This document shows positions 1-6,987 of a stretch of DNA of 32,645 bases, one piece after another (position 1 is the first letter of the stretch; each line of letters starts with the position of its first letter). A program made the position numbers and the translations under genes. The notes beneath the pieces were generated by a model that was not told where the DNA came from, did not search any database, and saw only the letters and a program-made list of their open reading frames with translations. The stretch is from Ferruginibacter sp. (GTDB lineage Bacteria; Bacteroidota; Bacteroidia; Chitinophagales; Chitinophagaceae), in NCBI GenBank assembly GCA_013141435.1, contig JABFQZ010000041.1:1-32645 (forward strand), in the 5' to 3' direction.

Positions 1-233
1 TAATAATTGAGTGTAATTTATGTATTTAATTAATATAAATAAAACACATAAACTATATTAAATTAAAAAATTATAAATAAAATTTGAATTTAAAAAATTT
101 AGTACCGCAATATTTACTAATTCTTATAAAATAAATATATATACTCAAATAATTAGTAATGAAAATTTATAACTCCAAAATTAAATTTTGCCAACCCTCC
201 CAGTTTTGGTAAATTACAGTATAAAATATTTGT
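1..233. other. AT-rich leader region, no gene
   Basis: This stretch is extremely AT-rich, with long A and T runs and stop codons in all frames. The only GC-richer patch is a short CCAACCCTCCC about 40 bases before the lipoprotein gene. It probably carries that gene's promoter, but no clear TTTG/TAnnTTTG pair could be placed. Confidence 0.5.
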
Positions 234-698
234 ATGAAAAAAAGCCACTACTTCCCTATTGTTGGATTAGCTATTGTTTTGCTATTTTTGTCATCTTGTC
301 AGAAACCGAAAGATTTGGTTTTTAAAGATTTTAAGAACCTTACAGTAGATAAATTAACATTTGCCAATGCCCAATTAAAGGTAGATTTAGTATATTACAA
401 TCCTAATAATTTTAGTTTACAATTGAGTAGAACAGATTTGGATATTTTTGTGGATAGTACTTTTTTGGGGCACTCTTTGCAAGATGTGCAAATATCTATA
501 CCAAAAAAAGCAGATTTTACCCTCCCTTTAAAGGTAGATTTAGATGTAAAAAACTTACTGAAAAATGGTATTTTTTCTCTTCTAAAAAAAGATGTAAAAG
601 TGAAAATGGTGGGCTCTGTAAAAATTGGCAAGGCTGGTGTGTATAAAAGTTTTCCAGTAAATTATACTAGTGTTCAAAATTTATCGATGTTTAAATAA
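234..698 (+). CDS. LEA14-like (LEA type 2) lipoprotein
   Basis: This is a 154-residue probable envelope lipoprotein. Residues 1-22 form a lipoprotein signal: a charged start (MKK), a hydrophobic core, and LSSC with the lipidated cysteine at residue 22. The rest is a single beta-sandwich-like domain with the LEA14/WHy pattern: a D-L-x-Y-YNPN-x-F stretch near residues 51-60, then a DLDIFVD strand, then a polar region ending in the VPVNYT-like motif FPVNYTS. Free LEA type 2 lipoproteins of this size are common in Bacteroidota, and their function is not established. The gene stands alone; the next coding sequence is over 200 bases away. ATG 234 is chosen because the signal peptide starts there directly. 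The family call is by motif recognition only. Confidence 0.75.
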   Translation: MKKSHYFPIVGLAIVLLFLSSCQKPKDLVFKDFKNLTVDKLTFANAQLKVDLVYYNPNNFSLQLSRTDLDIFVDSTFLGHSLQDVQISIPKKADFTLPLKVDLDVKNLLKNGIFSLLKKDVKVKMVGSVKIGKAGVYKSFPVNYTSVQNLSMFK

Positions 699-705
699 TT
701 GGTTT

Positions 706-785
706 AACCTCAGAGAAAAAGAATAACCCAGGGAAAATAAAACATAAAACGTAGAGAAAATAAAGAATATCGCAAAGGAAATCAT
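706..785. repeat. Degenerate 'cagagaaa / cgcaaagg' intergenic repeat
   Basis: The block contains CTCAGAGAAAAAGAATAA, GTAGAGAAAATAAAGAAT and CGCAAAGGAAA. It resembles, in weak reverse-complement form, the block at 1690-1800 on the other side of the HNH gene. Repeats of the 'cacagagaaaacgcaaagg' kind are common intergenic filler in Bacteroidota. Similarity is imperfect and was judged by eye. Confidence 0.4.
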
Positions 786-932
786 AAAAATCTTAATCAA
801 TCTGCTATATCAGCTTTTTTACATTAACTGACAAAATTTAAACTTTTTTTCTTAAATTTACGCCATAGGCAATAGCAAAACGTTGTGTTTTTGCTCAAGG
901 TTTATTTTCATTTTCATAAAACCCCCATTTTT

Positions 933-1673
933 ATGTTACCTAACTACATTGGCGAACGCTGGAAAAATGTAAATTTCGACTTTCATTATGTTAATGATAA
1001 TCGTATCGAAATATCAAATTTTGGAAGAGTACGATCGTTTAACCGTATATCTGATGGTAAAATTATGAAAGGCTCAATGATAAATGGGTATAAAATTATT
1101 AGGTTAAAATTTTTTGTAGAAAGAGATGAAGTAGCTGAAAAGAAATTTTTGTACTACCAAAAACAGATAGAAATTTTTGCAAAAAAAATACGCAAAATGA
1201 AGCTTGAAAAAGCAAAGAAAAAAGAAATTAAAGATGCTGAAATTCTATTATTAGGTCTTAGAGCTAATTTAAAACAAAAATTTGCAAAAGATTGGACAAA
1301 TAGAGCTATCAATTACCACTCTCTTGTACACAGGTTGGTAGCTACTTATTTTTTAAAAAAGCCAAAAATAAATCAAACTATTGTAGGGCATTTAGATCAC
1401 AACAAATTAAACAATAGTGCTAGCAACTTGAAATGGATGACACATGCTGAAAATATTGAGCACATACAAAATAACCCAATAGGCAGAAAAAACAACCCAT
1501 TAATAAAACCTACCAATGCAAAACTTACTGTTACAAAAGTTATGTTGTTAAAAAAATTATTAAACGAAGGCAAATCTGTAAAATCGCTAGTAAAACAATT
1601 TAAAATTTCGGATATGCAAATTTACAGAATAAAAAATGGCGAAAATTGGGCTGATATTCCTGCTGCTGTATAG
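933..1673 (+). CDS. NUMOD4/HNH homing-type endonuclease
   Basis: This is a probable free-standing HNH nuclease of 246 residues from ATG 933. The NUMOD4 DNA-binding motif comes first: IGERWKNV, then IEISNFGRVRSFNR and a GYKIIRLK strand. A lysine-rich helical insert follows (about residues 60-110). The HNH core is next, with the VHRLVATYFL lead helix, then GHLDHNKLNNSASNLKWMT, which holds the H-x-D-H and N-N-x-x-N-L-x-W pattern. The C-terminus is a helix-turn-helix (KSVKSLVKQFKISDMQIYRIKNG). An upstream in-frame GTG at 885 would add 16 residues, but NUMOD4 begins just after ATG 933, so the ATG is preferred. No intron or broken host gene is visible around it, so it looks like a solitary mobile-type nuclease gene. 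Activity and target site are unknown. Confidence 0.85.
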   Translation: MLPNYIGERWKNVNFDFHYVNDNRIEISNFGRVRSFNRISDGKIMKGSMINGYKIIRLKFFVERDEVAEKKFLYYQKQIEIFAKKIRKMKLEKAKKKEIKDAEILLLGLRANLKQKFAKDWTNRAINYHSLVHRLVATYFLKKPKINQTIVGHLDHNKLNNSASNLKWMTHAENIEHIQNNPIGRKNNPLIKPTNAKLTVTKVMLLKKLLNEGKSVKSLVKQFKISDMQIYRIKNGENWADIPAAV

Positions 1674-1689
1674 GTCTTAATCTTTTTTT

Positions 1690-1800
1690 ACCGCAAAGCA
1701 GCTCAGAGTTATTTACCACAGAGTAATCATAGTTTTCACTAATATTTCTCTATATTTTCTCTGCCTTATTCTTTGATTTCTTTGCGTTTTGCCTTTGTTT
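1690..1800. repeat. Degenerate 'cacagag / ctctg' intergenic repeat
   Basis: The first part reads CTCAGAG and CCACAGAG. The second part reads TTCTCTATATTTTCTCTGCC and TTTCTTTGCG, so the block is itself a loose inverted repeat. It is the approximate mirror of the block before the HNH gene (706-785). No protein or structured RNA could be recognised. Confidence 0.4.
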
Positions 1801-1860
1801 TTTTGCTGTTTGTTTTCATTAAAAATGCCAAAAGCTATGAAGATTTTTTTGGTAAAACTA

Positions 1861-1899
1861 ATTGAGGTTTTCTATTTCAGACTTTTTGAGGAACTACTA
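1861..1899. repeat. Dispersed ~40-bp repeat, copy 1
   Basis: The sequence ATTGAGGTTT....TTTCAGACTTTTTGAGG.ACTACTA recurs almost unchanged at 19515-19553. In both places it lies directly after the stop codon of a minus-strand gene (trmD here, the YihY-family gene there). The core TTTCAGACTTTTTGAGG is identical in the two copies. No gene is encoded. It may be a mobile-element end or a dispersed 3' element; its identity is unknown. Confidence 0.6.
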
Positions 1900-2577
1900 T
1901 TTACTATCTAAAATATCGGGTCTAAGTAAAGTTGTACGTTGTACTGCTTGCTCATATCTCCATTGCTCTATAAGTTTATGATTGCCACTTTTTAAAACAT
2001 CGGGTATTGGCCAGTCTCTAAAAACTTCGGGTCTGGTGTATACTGGAGGTGCTAGCAAATTATCTTGAAAAGAATCGGTAAGTGCCGATGTTTCATTATT
2101 TAAAACTCCAGGTATTAATCTTCCTATTGCATCGGTAAGCACTGCTGCAGCAAGCTCTCCACCACTAAGCACATAATCGCCAATAGATATTTCTTTTGTT
2201 ACAAAATGATCTCTAAAGCGTTGGTCAATACCTTTATAGTGCCCACAAATTAATAGTAAATTAGTTTTTAATGACAATGAGTTTGCTTGTTTTTGATTAA
2301 AGGTTTCGCCATCGGGTGTAAGAAAAATTATTTCGTCGTAAATTTTTTCTTTTTTTAAACTTTCTACGGCATTTACTAAAGGTTCTATCATTAACACCAT
2401 GCCAGCTCCACCTCCAAATTGGTAGTCATCTACTTGTGCCCTTGCATAGGTTGTATAATCTCTTAGGTTGATAATATTTACTTGTAGCAAACCTTTTTCG
2501 GCTGCTCTTTTTAATATAGAATGTGCAAATGGTGATGAAAGCAAATCTGGTACTACACTTATTATATCTATTGTCAT
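1897..2577 (-). CDS. trmD: tRNA (guanine-N1)-methyltransferase TrmD
   Basis: TrmD uses S-adenosylmethionine to methylate N1 of G37 next to the anticodon, which prevents frameshifting. The 226-residue protein has the family's usual length. It begins MTIDIISVVPDLL and carries the YQFGGGAGMVLM motif. The SPOUT trefoil-knot cofactor site follows: LLICGHYKGIDQRF and then IGDYVLSGGELAAAVLTDA. Next is the LAPPVYTRPEVFRDWPIPDVLKSGNH linker-to-C-terminal region that contacts tRNA. All expected motifs are present, so the gene looks intact. It lies about 220 bases downstream of the DUF975-type gene on the same strand, so co-transcription with accC is possible but not shown. The usual rimM/rplS partners are not adjacent here. 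Confidence 0.97.
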   Translation of the reverse strand: MTIDIISVVPDLLSSPFAHSILKRAAEKGLLQVNIINLRDYTTYARAQVDDYQFGGGAGMVLMIEPLVNAVESLKKEKIYDEIIFLTPDGETFNQKQANSLSLKTNLLLICGHYKGIDQRFRDHFVTKEISIGDYVLSGGELAAAVLTDAIGRLIPGVLNNETSALTDSFQDNLLAPPVYTRPEVFRDWPIPDVLKSGNHKLIEQWRYEQAVQRTTLLRPDILDSK

Positions 2578-2795
2578 TTATAAGTAATTATGTTTGCAAA
2601 ATAAATACAATAAATTTTATGTTTATTATTCGAAAAAGAATTACTAATAATTTTAAATTGTTGTGGTTGTAACGATAGAAACTATTGCAATATAAAAAAT
2701 AACCTTAAGTGCAATATTATGAATTGGAGTAAATTTTTTCTTTTAAAACTTAATATTTAATGACAAAAAACTGATTTTAATTTTTTTTTAGATAA

Positions 2796-3410
2796 TTAAG
2801 AAACTAAGTCTTGCCCTATACTATCTACCAATTCGTTTCCTCTACCAGTTATTTCATCGTAATACTTACTATTTGTAACACCAATGTAAGGACTTAAAAA
2901 TAAAAACCCAATTCCTAATGTAAAAATGCAAAGTATAGCCCAACCAATAAAACTTAGATTAAGCATAAAGAAATCCATTTTTTTTCCATCCATTAGTTTC
3001 CAGCTAGCTCTCATAGCATCTGTACCATTCATTTGAGGATTATCGTGCATTATTCTATTTACTTGCGAATAGCCACAAGCAACAACAATGCCTGGAACTA
3101 TTAATAAAATAAAAGCAAGCCCAGTAAGTAACCCTACTAAAAAATTTGCTATTAAAGCATTCCCAAAATTCTTAAACCCATCAAACATATTATTAAAAAC
3201 ACCATCTCCATTTCTAGATATTTTTAAATAAAAACCAGCTATGCCTAAAGCTAAAGGTCCAGCAATTAATAATCCTCCAAATGGAATTATGCTTGCAGCA
3301 ATGGCAATTATTGCAGCTACAATAATTACACCAATACTTTCGCCCCACTTGCTATAATTACGCAGTTGTTGCAAAGCATGGTCTTTTATTTCGTTGTGTG
3401 TAATATTCAT
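2796..3410 (-). CDS. DUF975-type integral membrane protein
   Basis: This is a 204-residue membrane protein of unknown function. Hydrophobic segments lie at about residues 25-50 (VIIVAAIIAIAASIIPFGG), 50-62, 88-112 (LVGLLTGLAFILLIVPGIVV) and 146-175 (LNLSFIGWAILCIFTLGIGF). Between the last two is MRASWKLMDGKKMDFFMLNLSFIGW. A tryptophan-rich 'A.R.SW.LM.GKK...F.L.LSFIGW' stretch followed by TLGIGFLFLSPY is characteristic of the DUF975 family. ATG 3410 follows the accC stop by only 11 bases on the same strand, so it is very likely co-transcribed with accC. No catalytic motif is visible. Confidence 0.8.
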   Translation of the reverse strand: MNITHNEIKDHALQQLRNYSKWGESIGVIIVAAIIAIAASIIPFGGLLIAGPLALGIAGFYLKISRNGDGVFNNMFDGFKNFGNALIANFLVGLLTGLAFILLIVPGIVVACGYSQVNRIMHDNPQMNGTDAMRASWKLMDGKKMDFFMLNLSFIGWAILCIFTLGIGFLFLSPYIGVTNSKYYDEITGRGNELVDSIGQDLVS

Positions 3411-3421
3411 TTTACTTTTAT

Positions 3422-4759
3422 TTATTTCATTTCAAAACTTTCTAAAAACTTGGTTGTAAAATTGCCACTTTTAAAATCTTCGTTTTGCATAAGCTGAAGA
3501 TGAAAAGGTATGGTAGTTTTTACGCCTTCAATTACATATTCGCTTAAAGCTCTGTACATAGTATTTATAGCTTCTTCTCTTGTTTGTGCTACTGTTATTA
3601 ATTTTGCTATCATGCTATCGTAATATGGCGGTATTACATAGCCTGCATACACATGGCTATCTATACGTACGCCATGCCCGCCAGGTTGGTGTAGTACGGT
3701 TATTTTGCCCGGACTTGGTCTAAAATCATTGTATGGATCTTCGGCATTTATACGACACTCAATGGCATGCATTTGTGGGTAATAGTTTTTGCCACTTACC
3801 TTTTCGCCAGCTGCTACTTTTATTTGCTCTTTTATAAGATCGTAATTTATTACTTCTTCGGTTACACAATGTTCTACCTGAATACGGGTATTCATTTCCA
3901 TAAAGTAAAAATTGCGATGCTTATCCACTAAAAATTCTATTGTGCCTACACCTTCGTAATTAATACATTTTACAGCTTTTACGGCAGCATCTCCCATACG
4001 CTCACGCAACTCATCTGTCATAAATGGTGATGGACTTTCTTCTACCAATTTTTGATGACGACGTTGTATTGAACAATCTCTTTCGCTTAAATGGCAAGCA
4101 TTGCCATGCTGATCGCCTACTACTTGTATTTCTATATGCCTTGGCTCTTCTATATATTTTTCCATATACAAGCCATCGTTTTTAAACGATGCTGCAGCCT
4201 CAGCTTTTGCATTATCAAAGTTTTTTTCGATATCGCTTTCTTGCCATACCAAGCGCATTCCTTTACCACCGCCACCTGCAGTAGCTTTCATTATAACAGG
4301 ATAGCCAATTTCTCTTGCTGCTTCTCTTGCATGTTCGGCATCTCTCAAAAGCCCATCTACACCTGGCACTACTGGTACGCCAGCAGCTATCATTGTAGCT
4401 TTGGCTGTAACTTTATCGCCCATGGCATTTATCATATCTGGTGTAGGACCAATAAATTTGATATCATGATCGGCACAAATTTTTGCAAATTTTGCATTTT
4501 CGGCCAAAAAACCATAGCCTGGGTGTATGGCATCGGCATTGGTGATTTCAGCTGCTGCCATTATATGTGCTACGTTTAAATAGCTATCGGCGCTTGCTGG
4601 CTTTCCTATACATACTGCTTCATCGGCAAATTTTACGTGTAAGCTATCTTTATCGGCAGTGGAGTAAACGGCTACTGTTTTTATACCCATTTCTCTACAA
4701 GTACGTATTATTCTTAAGGCTATTTCGCCTCTGTTTGCTATTAATATTTTTTTAAACAT
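3422..4759 (-). CDS. accC: Acetyl-CoA carboxylase, biotin carboxylase subunit AccC
   Basis: AccC carboxylates biotin on the carrier protein using ATP and bicarbonate, the first half of malonyl-CoA synthesis for fatty acids. The 445-residue product matches the family length. It starts [20 protein letters not shown] (N-terminal domain). It has the ATP-grasp glycine loop [14 protein letters not shown], then [13 protein letters not shown] and [20 protein letters not shown]. The active-site segment [20 protein letters not shown] is present, and the C-terminal biotin-carboxylase domain holds [12 protein letters not shown]. An in-frame extension to 4810 exists but is only translation of an intergenic 'gcaaat' repeat, so ATG 4759 is the start. 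accB lies upstream on the same strand (gap about 190 bases) and a DUF975-type gene follows after 11 bases. Confidence 0.97.
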   Translation of the reverse strand: MFKKILIANRGEIALRIIRTCREMGIKTVAVYSTADKDSLHVKFADEAVCIGKPASADSYLNVAHIMAAAEITNADAIHPGYGFLAENAKFAKICADHDIKFIGPTPDMINAMGDKVTAKATMIAAGVPVVPGVDGLLRDAEHAREAAREIGYPVIMKATAGGGGKGMRLVWQESDIEKNFDNAKAEAAASFKNDGLYMEKYIEEPRHIEIQVVGDQHGNACHLSERDCSIQRRHQKLVEESPSPFMTDELRERMGDAAVKAVKCINYEGVGTIEFLVDKHRNFYFMEMNTRIQVEHCVTEEVINYDLIKEQIKVAAGEKVSGKNYYPQMHAIECRINAEDPYNDFRPSPGKITVLHQPGGHGVRIDSHVYAGYVIPPYYDSMIAKLITVAQTREEAINTMYRALSEYVIEGVKTTIPFHLQLMQNEDFKSGNFTTKFLESFEMK

Positions 4760-4771
4760 CAAGTAAAAAAT

Positions 4772-4804
4772 GGGCAAATATGCAAATAAGCAAATGTGCA
4801 AATT
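4772..4804. repeat. Short 'gcaaat' tandem repeat upstream of accC
   Basis: Four imperfect copies of a 7-9 base unit are visible here: GGGCAAATATGCAAATAAGC followed by AAATGTGCAAATTG. It lies just upstream of the accC start codon and creates a false N-terminal extension of that reading frame. Simple repeats of this type are frequent spacers in Bacteroidota. Confidence 0.6.
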
Positions 4805-4853
4805 GAACATTGCAAGTTTTTGATAATTATGCCGCTATTTAAAATTTTAAAAA

Positions 4854-4880
4854 ATAAAAAAACTAAGCAAATAACTTAGT
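4854..4880 (-). terminator. Weak hairpin plus T-run between accB and accC
   Basis: Read on the minus strand, ACTAAG-TTATTTG-CTTAGT is a 6-bp stem followed by seven T residues and more T-rich sequence, the form of a rho-independent terminator. The stem is short and has only two G-C pairs, so termination would be weak or partial. It sits between accB and accC and could lower accC transcription relative to accB. Confidence 0.4.
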
Positions 4881-4951
4881 GGAATTTTTCTTTTTGCTGT
4901 AGAAATAATAGAACCTAAAATTCTATTTAATTCTTCAAGTTTATTTGCACA

Positions 4952-5431
4952 TTAATTAGGTTCTACCAAAAACAATGGTTGGTCGTACTCTACTGGGCTT
5001 GCATCCTCTACCAATACTTTTACTATTTTGCCTTTTACTTCGCTTTCTATTTCATTAAATAGTTTCATGGCTTCTATTATACAAACTACTTTGCCTGGTG
5101 CTACTTCATCGCCTACGCTAGCAAAAATTGGTTTGCCTGGACCAGCTTGACGATAAAAAGTTCCTATCATTGGGCTTTTGATGGTAATTAGGTTATCTGC
5201 TTTTGGTACAGTAGTTTCTGTAGGTACTGCTGTAGCTACATTAGATACGGGTGCAATTGCTGCAGGTGCTGGTGTACTATATGAAGCAGGTGCTGCTTGA
5301 GTGTAAATTTTTTGTGATGGATCCTTTTTTTGCTTTATGGTTATTTTGGTTCCATCTTCTTCTATTGTTATTTCGCCAATAGAGGTTTTGTTTATTAGTT
5401 TAACTAATTCTTGTATTTGCTTAATATCCAT
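4952..5431 (-). CDS. accB: Acetyl-CoA carboxylase biotin carboxyl carrier protein AccB
   Basis: AccB is the biotinylated carrier of acetyl-CoA carboxylase and shuttles the carboxyl group between AccC and the AccA/AccD transferase. The 159-residue protein has an N-terminal segment (about 1-40, MDIKQIQELVKLINK). A flexible Ala/Pro/Thr-rich linker follows (about 43-78). The C-terminal biotinyl domain (about 82-157) holds IKSPMIGTFY and the biotin site IEAMKLFNEIES, with the modified lysine at residue 123. Length and domain order are standard. It is upstream of accC on the same strand, separated by about 190 bases that include a weak terminator-like hairpin. Confidence 0.97.
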   Translation of the reverse strand: MDIKQIQELVKLINKTSIGEITIEEDGTKITIKQKKDPSQKIYTQAAPASYSTPAPAAIAPVSNVATAVPTETTVPKADNLITIKSPMIGTFYRQAGPGKPIFASVGDEVAPGKVVCIIEAMKLFNEIESEVKGKIVKVLVEDASPVEYDQPLFLVEPN

Positions 5432-6070
5432 ATTGGTTAGTTTATGGTTGGTAAATTGTATTTATTTTTGGAACGCTAAGGTATGGATAGCTTTTTGAAA
5501 AAAGCAAAAAAAGGTACAAATATGAACAGAAATGTATATTTTTTGGGCAAAATAGGCCAAAATTGTATTATTTTCTACAATTTTGAATTATTATAGAGTT
5601 TAACAATTTGCTTATTTTTTGAATTTGAAAGCACTTATTTACCTTTTAACCCAAATTACTCAATAGGCAATTTATTAGAACTAAATTAAGGTAGTTAAGC
5701 CTTAAAGACTTGATTTGCTTGTTGGCTACATTTTGCTAAATTGTAATGTGTACCGTAATTTGGGTTTAATGATTTTGTAATGGCTTACCAATTGTGGAGG
5801 AAATGTTGGAATTTTACAAGCCTGTATTGTTTGCTGATAAAAGTACTAATGCCCAAGGGCGCAGGGATGGAAAGTAGTACCCCCGCAGTAGGGAGGAACG
5901 ACCGTAGGCGGTGTACTACGGACAGCCCGTTGCCAATGCTGATTTTTAAATAATGCCAACCGCCCAAAATATTATTTTTTCTGTTTTGCAAAATTGTATG
6001 TTAAAAACATGAAGTACAGTAAGCATTAGTAATTGAAAGACCGTATTTTTGCCACAAAAAATATAGTAGT
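5432..6070. other. Long intergenic region between divergent accB and PNP genes
   Basis: These 639 bases contain no convincing gene. A 68-codon reading frame on the minus strand (5785-5991) runs through the structured element and shows no family features. The region must hold the divergent promoters for accB and the PNP gene. A TAnnTTTG-like box (TATTTTTG, 6044-6051) lies 20 bases before the PNP start, but no TTTG partner is at the right distance. The notable content is the GC-rich structured block annotated separately at 5857-5933. Confidence 0.6.
5857..5933 (+). ncRNA. Structured GC-rich intergenic element
   Basis: A GC-rich island in very AT-rich DNA folds well. GTAGTAC (5874-5880) pairs perfectly with GTACTAC (5913-5919). 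Inside lie two small hairpins: CCCC/GGG (5881-5884 with 5891-5893) and ACCG/CGGT (5901-5904 with 5909-5912). Outside, GGG (5864-5866) or GGGC (5857-5860) can pair with the CCC in GCCC (5925-5928). The edges GGGATGGAAAG and GGACAGCCCG resemble, from memory, a structured intergenic repeat seen in many Bacteroidota genomes (5' GGGAT.GAA, 3' GGA.AGCCCG). Strand and function are uncertain. It could be an RNA such as the Flavo-1 motif, or a palindromic repeat unit. Confidence 0.5.
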
Positions 6071-6892
6071 ATGACTGATATTGTACAAAAAATAGAAACT
6101 GCGGTTTCTTACATAAAAAATATTTATAGCGAAACTCCTTTGGTGGGTATTGTATTGGGCAGTGGTTTGGGAAGTTTTACTAAGGAAATAGAAATAGAAA
6201 AAGAAATTGCTTATGGTGATATTCCTTATTTTCCGGTAAGTACTGTAGAAGGGCATAGCGGCAAATTAATTTTTGGTGTGCTTGGTGGAAAAAAAGTGGT
6301 AGCTATGGCTGGTCGTTTTCATTACTACGAGGGTTACGGTACGCAAGAGGTTGTTTTTCCGATAAGAGTAATGAAATATTTAGGTATAGAAACTTTATTG
6401 CTTACTAATGCCGCTGGTGGTATGCAGAAAGGATTTGTGGTAGGCGATTTGATGATTATTACTGATCATATAAGCCAGTTTACGGTAAACCCTTTGATTG
6501 GTAAAAATGAAAAAGCTTTTGGCACTCGTTTTCCTGACATGAGTGAGCCATACAAAAAACATTTAATTGCTAAAGTAAAAACCATTGCTGCTACTGCTGG
6601 TTATACTTTAAAAGAAGGTGTGTATGTAGCAGTAACTGGGCCTACTTTTGAAACTAGGGCAGAGTATAAAATGCTTGCTGTACTTGGTGCCGATGCTGTA
6701 GGTATGAGCACTGTACAAGAAACCATTGTGGCTGCACACATGGGCTTGCCTGTATTTGCTATGAGTGTAATTACCGATATTGGTATTAGAGATGAGGAAA
6801 ATGTGATAACACACGAAGAGGTTTTGGAGGCTGCAAAAGAAGCTGAACCAAAACTGGCTCATATTTTTAAAGAATTGGTGGCTCAGTTATAA
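6071..6892 (+). CDS. Purine-nucleoside phosphorylase
   Basis: This is a cytosolic salvage enzyme that splits inosine or guanosine with phosphate into base and ribose 1-phosphate. The 273-residue protein fits the trimeric class. It has the phosphate-binding GIVLGSGLGSF, then FPVSTVEGHSGKL, the MAGRFHYYEGY loop and LLLTNAAGGMQ. The base-site segment VAVTGPTFETRAEY-x3-LGADAVGMST and the ITDIG motif follow. Start ATG 6071 gives a normal N-terminus. It is followed after about 95 bases by the porin-like gene on the same strand. A 7-bp AT-rich inverted repeat (6900-6906 with 6923-6929) with a T-run lies between them and may act as a weak terminator. Confidence 0.95.
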   Translation: MTDIVQKIETAVSYIKNIYSETPLVGIVLGSGLGSFTKEIEIEKEIAYGDIPYFPVSTVEGHSGKLIFGVLGGKKVVAMAGRFHYYEGYGTQEVVFPIRVMKYLGIETLLLTNAAGGMQKGFVVGDLMIITDHISQFTVNPLIGKNEKAFGTRFPDMSEPYKKHLIAKVKTIAATAGYTLKEGVYVAVTGPTFETRAEYKMLAVLGADAVGMSTVQETIVAAHMGLPVFAMSVITDIGIRDEENVITHEEVLEAAKEAEPKLAHIFKELVAQL

Positions 6893-6987
6893 GATTATTA
6901 AAATGAGCCTTAGTTTAAATGTTCATTTTTTTGATAAAGGTTTATTTACCTAAAACCTAAGTGCCTTATGGCAATATAAATGAACGC

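Noticed and set aside
885..932. Upstream GTG start for the HNH nuclease
   Set aside because: The added residues are hydrophobic/His-rich and precede the NUMOD4 motif, which begins right after ATG 933.
4091..4579. 162-codon frame opposite accC
   Set aside because: It is antisense to a highly conserved enzyme, and its Cys/Tyr/Phe/His-rich composition is typical of a shadow frame.
4760..4810. 17-residue N-terminal extension of AccC
   Set aside because: It is translated from the 'gcaaat' repeat and absent from the enzyme family; [12 protein letters not shown] is the normal start.
5785..5991. 68-codon minus-strand frame
   Set aside because: It runs through the GC-rich structured element, has no signal or domain, and lies in a region better explained as an RNA or DNA structure.
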